Assembly (NCBI RefSeq): GCF_051014685.1 | Contig: NC_135049.1 | Span: 32,195,531-32,259,530, forward strand | From: Ptiloglossa arizonensis | Lineage: Eukaryota > Arthropoda > Insecta > Hymenoptera > Colletidae | Length of the DNA stretch: 64,000 nucleotides | Direction of reading: 5' to 3' | Shown here: positions 61,699-64,000 of the stretch, piece after piece | Layout of the letters: each line of letters opens with the position of its first letter | Numbering within the stretch: position 1 is the stretch's first letter | Program-made: the position numbers and the translations under genes | Notes under the pieces: generated by a model | The model's database searches: none | Told to the model about the DNA's origin: nothing | The model's input: the letters and a program-made list of their open reading frames with translations, nothing else

Positions 61699-61892
61699 CA
61701 TCGTAATGACGGTCTTGATGGCTTCCGCCGTCGCCTCTTCGCTCGAGGGCGTCTCGACGAGGGTACTGCCCAAATATTTGAGGGTGAACCGGGCTTCCGA
61801 CGCATCCTCGGATTCCTCGTGCGTGGTACCTGCTGAACCGCTACCCTCCACGCATTCGCGACTATTCGCCAGGGCCCATTCCTCGCATAGCT
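61699..61892 (-). CDS. LDLRAP1: LDLRAP1 homologue, exon starting the PTB domain (first visible exon)
   Basis: A 194 bp exon from ACTTCCAG|AG to ATG|GTACGT. The first two bases complete a codon that must be xAG (Lys, Glu or Gln), followed by LCEEWALANSRECVEG, a Ser/Glu-rich spacer, and ARFTLKYLGSTLVETP, then SSEEATAEAIKTVITM. The FTLKYLG strand and following helix open a PTB domain. Vertebrate LDLRAP1 has KLPENW upstream and FSLKYLGMTLVE here. The spacer between the W motif and the first strand is longer than in vertebrates. A TAA lies in frame just upstream, so an N-terminal exon must be spliced on. The adapter links LDL-receptor-type cargo to clathrin and AP-2 at the plasma membrane. Confidence 0.92.
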
Positions 61893-62164
61893 CTGGAAGT
61901 TAACGTCCTCCGTATTGAAATTCGTCCCCTCGAACGGAATTCGTTTCGTCCGGGTCGCTCTTCCGCGCAAAAACGACCAACGAAATTCGTTCGCGGCTAT
62001 ACCACGGTTGTCGAAAGAGACCGCTACGAATATCCACGGAACGAGTGAACGTAACTCGCGAACGAACCGTACGTTGCGCCTGTATTTTCGGCCAACGGGA
62101 GCTCGAACGGGGAAAAAAAAGAGCATTCCGCGATTTTCGATCGGTTTTTGCGGGAAGAATCGCG

Positions 62165-62580
62165 CGCGAACCGGGACGCGTCGCGAACGGCCTCGATTCG
62201 AGTACCTCGCGTAAAATCACGGGCAAGAAACGAGTCGTAAATCGCTGGAACGAACATCGCGGTTGGAAACCGAGTACGATAGGATCCGTCTCGCTCGAAG
62301 CCGGTACGCGCCGGACAGTTACGCTTCCGATCGAAAACCTGGAATACGAATTTTGTTCCGCCTCGCTCGGTTATCGGAAGAAACGAGTTCCAACGTGTCC
62401 CGCGGATATTTACCATTGTGTTCCCGGTTAACGGTAGGCGGCCCGAGGAAATCGCGTTCCACGGTTGCGGCACGATTACCGGGACACGTTGCGTAACTCG
62501 AACGACCTCGATTCGAGTCCCGCGAGAAACCAAACGAGACGCAAATCGTCGGAGGTAACGGTCGTGCGTCGCGGTTGCCA
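62165..62580. repeat. Diverged direct repeat, about 315 bp period
   Basis: CCTCGATTCGAGT occurs at 62191 and 62506. It is preceded in each case by CGGGAC(G/A)CGT-like sequence and followed by a similar but eroded stretch ending near GAAGCCGGTA(C/T). Similarity is patchy. Confidence 0.45.
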
Positions 62581-63328
62581 ACGACGGTTGCGCGACAGGG
62601 TCTTTCCCGTCCGAAGCCGGTATACGCGCAACAGCTAGCCGAAGATAAACCCCGTGGCAGACGGAACGAGGGATGACCGATGTAACATTAGTCCCGGTAC
62701 GTGTAACCGCGTAAACCAGTCCAGTTCCCCGACCGCGTTCACTCGCGTCGCGTTTACTCGCCTCGACTCGCGTCGCGTCAGGAATAGCACGTGTGCCAAT
62801 AACGGATGCCTCTGCGTATCGCGACCTCCTCGTTCTCCTTTCGTTCGCGTACCGACACTCGGAGCCATCCTCTATCGATCATCCCGATTACGAACGCCGA
62901 CGTTTCCCGATACGTATCCACGGGAAACGTTCGTGCTAACGCGCGATAAATGGAAGAAAAATAATAAAACAAAAAATACAGAAAATGTATTTCCGTTAAT
63001 AGAATACCGTTCTCCTCCGCGAACATTTTCCAAAGAATCGTACACGTTGGTCAAACAGTATCCAGCGTCAAAGTTCTCCGAGCCGTGTTCCGGCCAAGAA
63101 GGAGATATATTATCGCACGAACGTGGCAAACGACAAAAGCAACTATTCCCTCGGAGAAACTGCTGGAGTTCGCGCGAGAGTCGAGCCACGTTCTTATTAC
63201 TTTTGACGTCCCGAAGGAAAATCGATCCCGACGTTTCCCTGCGATTCTCCGGGTCGCCGCGAGCCTTCCTTATAAGCGTCGAAAGTTCGACGAAGGAACA
63301 AACGAGGCCGCGACGCGACGAATAAATG

Positions 63329-63329
<1 letters not shown>

Positions 63330-63359
<30 letters not shown>

Positions 63360-63367
63360 GTGTGTGT
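63330..63367. repeat. Compound (CT)n(GT)n microsatellite
   Basis: CT dinucleotides with one TTT interruption run directly into GT dinucleotides. Confidence 0.95.
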
Positions 63368-64000
63368 TTCGGTGTTCACGGTAGCGAACAGAAGGAGGTT
63401 GTCGAGACGCTCGTTGACCGTGGTCGGAAAAATTTCCACCTCTTCGTCGCGCCATCTTGCCCGCTCGAATTGTCCTTCGTTCGGTAATTACGCCCTTCAA
63501 TTTCGTTTCGGTCCCGACGTCGCTCCAATTAAGTTTCCCGCGCGGCTCTCTACCGCGTCCACGATCCAATTAGACGATCCGACGATTGTTTCGATGTCCG
63601 ACGATACCTTTGTCCCGGCGAGCTCGCGCAAAGTAGCGAGTCCAAGTAGCCCCGGCGGTGCTCTCTTTGTCGAAAAACTTGCCGTTTCGAGGAGGAGTCT
63701 GCCTCCTAGAACAATCGACGAAAAAACCTCCAACGATCCTTCCACCCGACCACGGTTCGCGCGTCTCCGCGAACGGGAGCTTCGAGATACGATGATCGAA
63801 CGATCGAAGCGAGAAAATTGTACGAGTTTTCCACGCGGAGAAGCGCGGAACGAGCGTCGCTTTAATCCGGCGAGAAACTCGCGCTCCGTGCCCGGGGCGG
63901 AACGCGCGAGCGCGAATGCGAATACGAGCGCGAGCGAGACGCTGGAATTTTTCGAGTAAAAGCACTTCTGGTGCACGACGAGCTTCCTCGTCCCTCTCGT

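Larger units (their letters stand above)
61893..64000 (-). other. LDLRAP1: Upstream intron or 5' flank of LDLRAP1, N-terminal exon not found
   Basis: I looked for an exon ending in phase 1 with a donor that would add the expected basic N-terminus and found none that was convincing, so it probably lies past the right edge. The stretch holds a diverged direct repeat (about 62165–62580) and a CT/GT microsatellite (63330–63367). A GCCATCTTG word occurs near 63452 but no promoter could be supported. Confidence 0.4.

Overview
This window is eukaryotic nuclear DNA, most likely from a hymenopteran insect such as a bee or ant. The reasons are: split genes with GT–AG introns, one of them only 79 bp; very large non-coding stretches full of microsatellites and short tandem repeats; CpG that is abundant rather than depleted, with TCG/CGA words everywhere; and a mariner-type MITE remnant. 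I see no bacterial operons, plasmid or phage genes, CRISPR arrays, rRNA or tRNA. The exact lineage is inference. Because CpG-rich DNA has few stop codons, hundreds of long arginine/serine-rich open frames occur on both strands; nearly all are chance and are left out.

Only two genes can be supported, both on the minus strand. At the right, five coding exons between 55422 and 61892 encode an LDL receptor adapter protein 1 (LDLRAP1/ARH) homologue. The splice sites join in phase to give about 300 residues: a complete PTB domain, a clathrin-box-like motif and a stop. Only the N-terminal exon is missing, upstream of 61892 and probably beyond the right edge. Introns 2 and 3 carry small tandem duplications. 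At the left, 4133–4287 is a first coding exon with a signal-anchor N-terminus, as in type II Golgi enzymes; its remaining exons lie beyond the left edge, so 1–4132 is intron. A leader with upstream ATGs and a polypyrimidine tract precedes it.

The roughly 50 kb between the genes (about 4.7–55.1 kb) is mostly intergenic. It holds tandem repeats of about 200 bp (5.5–6.4 kb), 222 bp (7.6–8.07 kb), 135–150 bp (13.6–13.9 kb) and 170–180 bp (18.1–18.6 kb). There is a 204 bp TA-flanked mariner-type MITE at 20.3 kb and a microsatellite cluster at 36.1–37.0 kb. Several short low-CpG islands stand out (about 8.8–9.1, 22.7–23.0, 30.6–31.4, 35.4, 37.65 and 40.85 kb) and look like conserved non-coding or exon-like DNA. 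Candidate regulatory sites include a perfect RFX X-box, paired E-boxes and two perfect inverted repeats.

The two genes are unrelated neighbours. LDLRAP1 would act in clathrin-mediated uptake of lipoprotein-type receptors; the other would act in the secretory pathway. I found no convincing undescribed system. The most useful items to check are the LDLRAP1 splice model with its odd 3' end, the in-frame 222 bp duplication, and the low-CpG islands.
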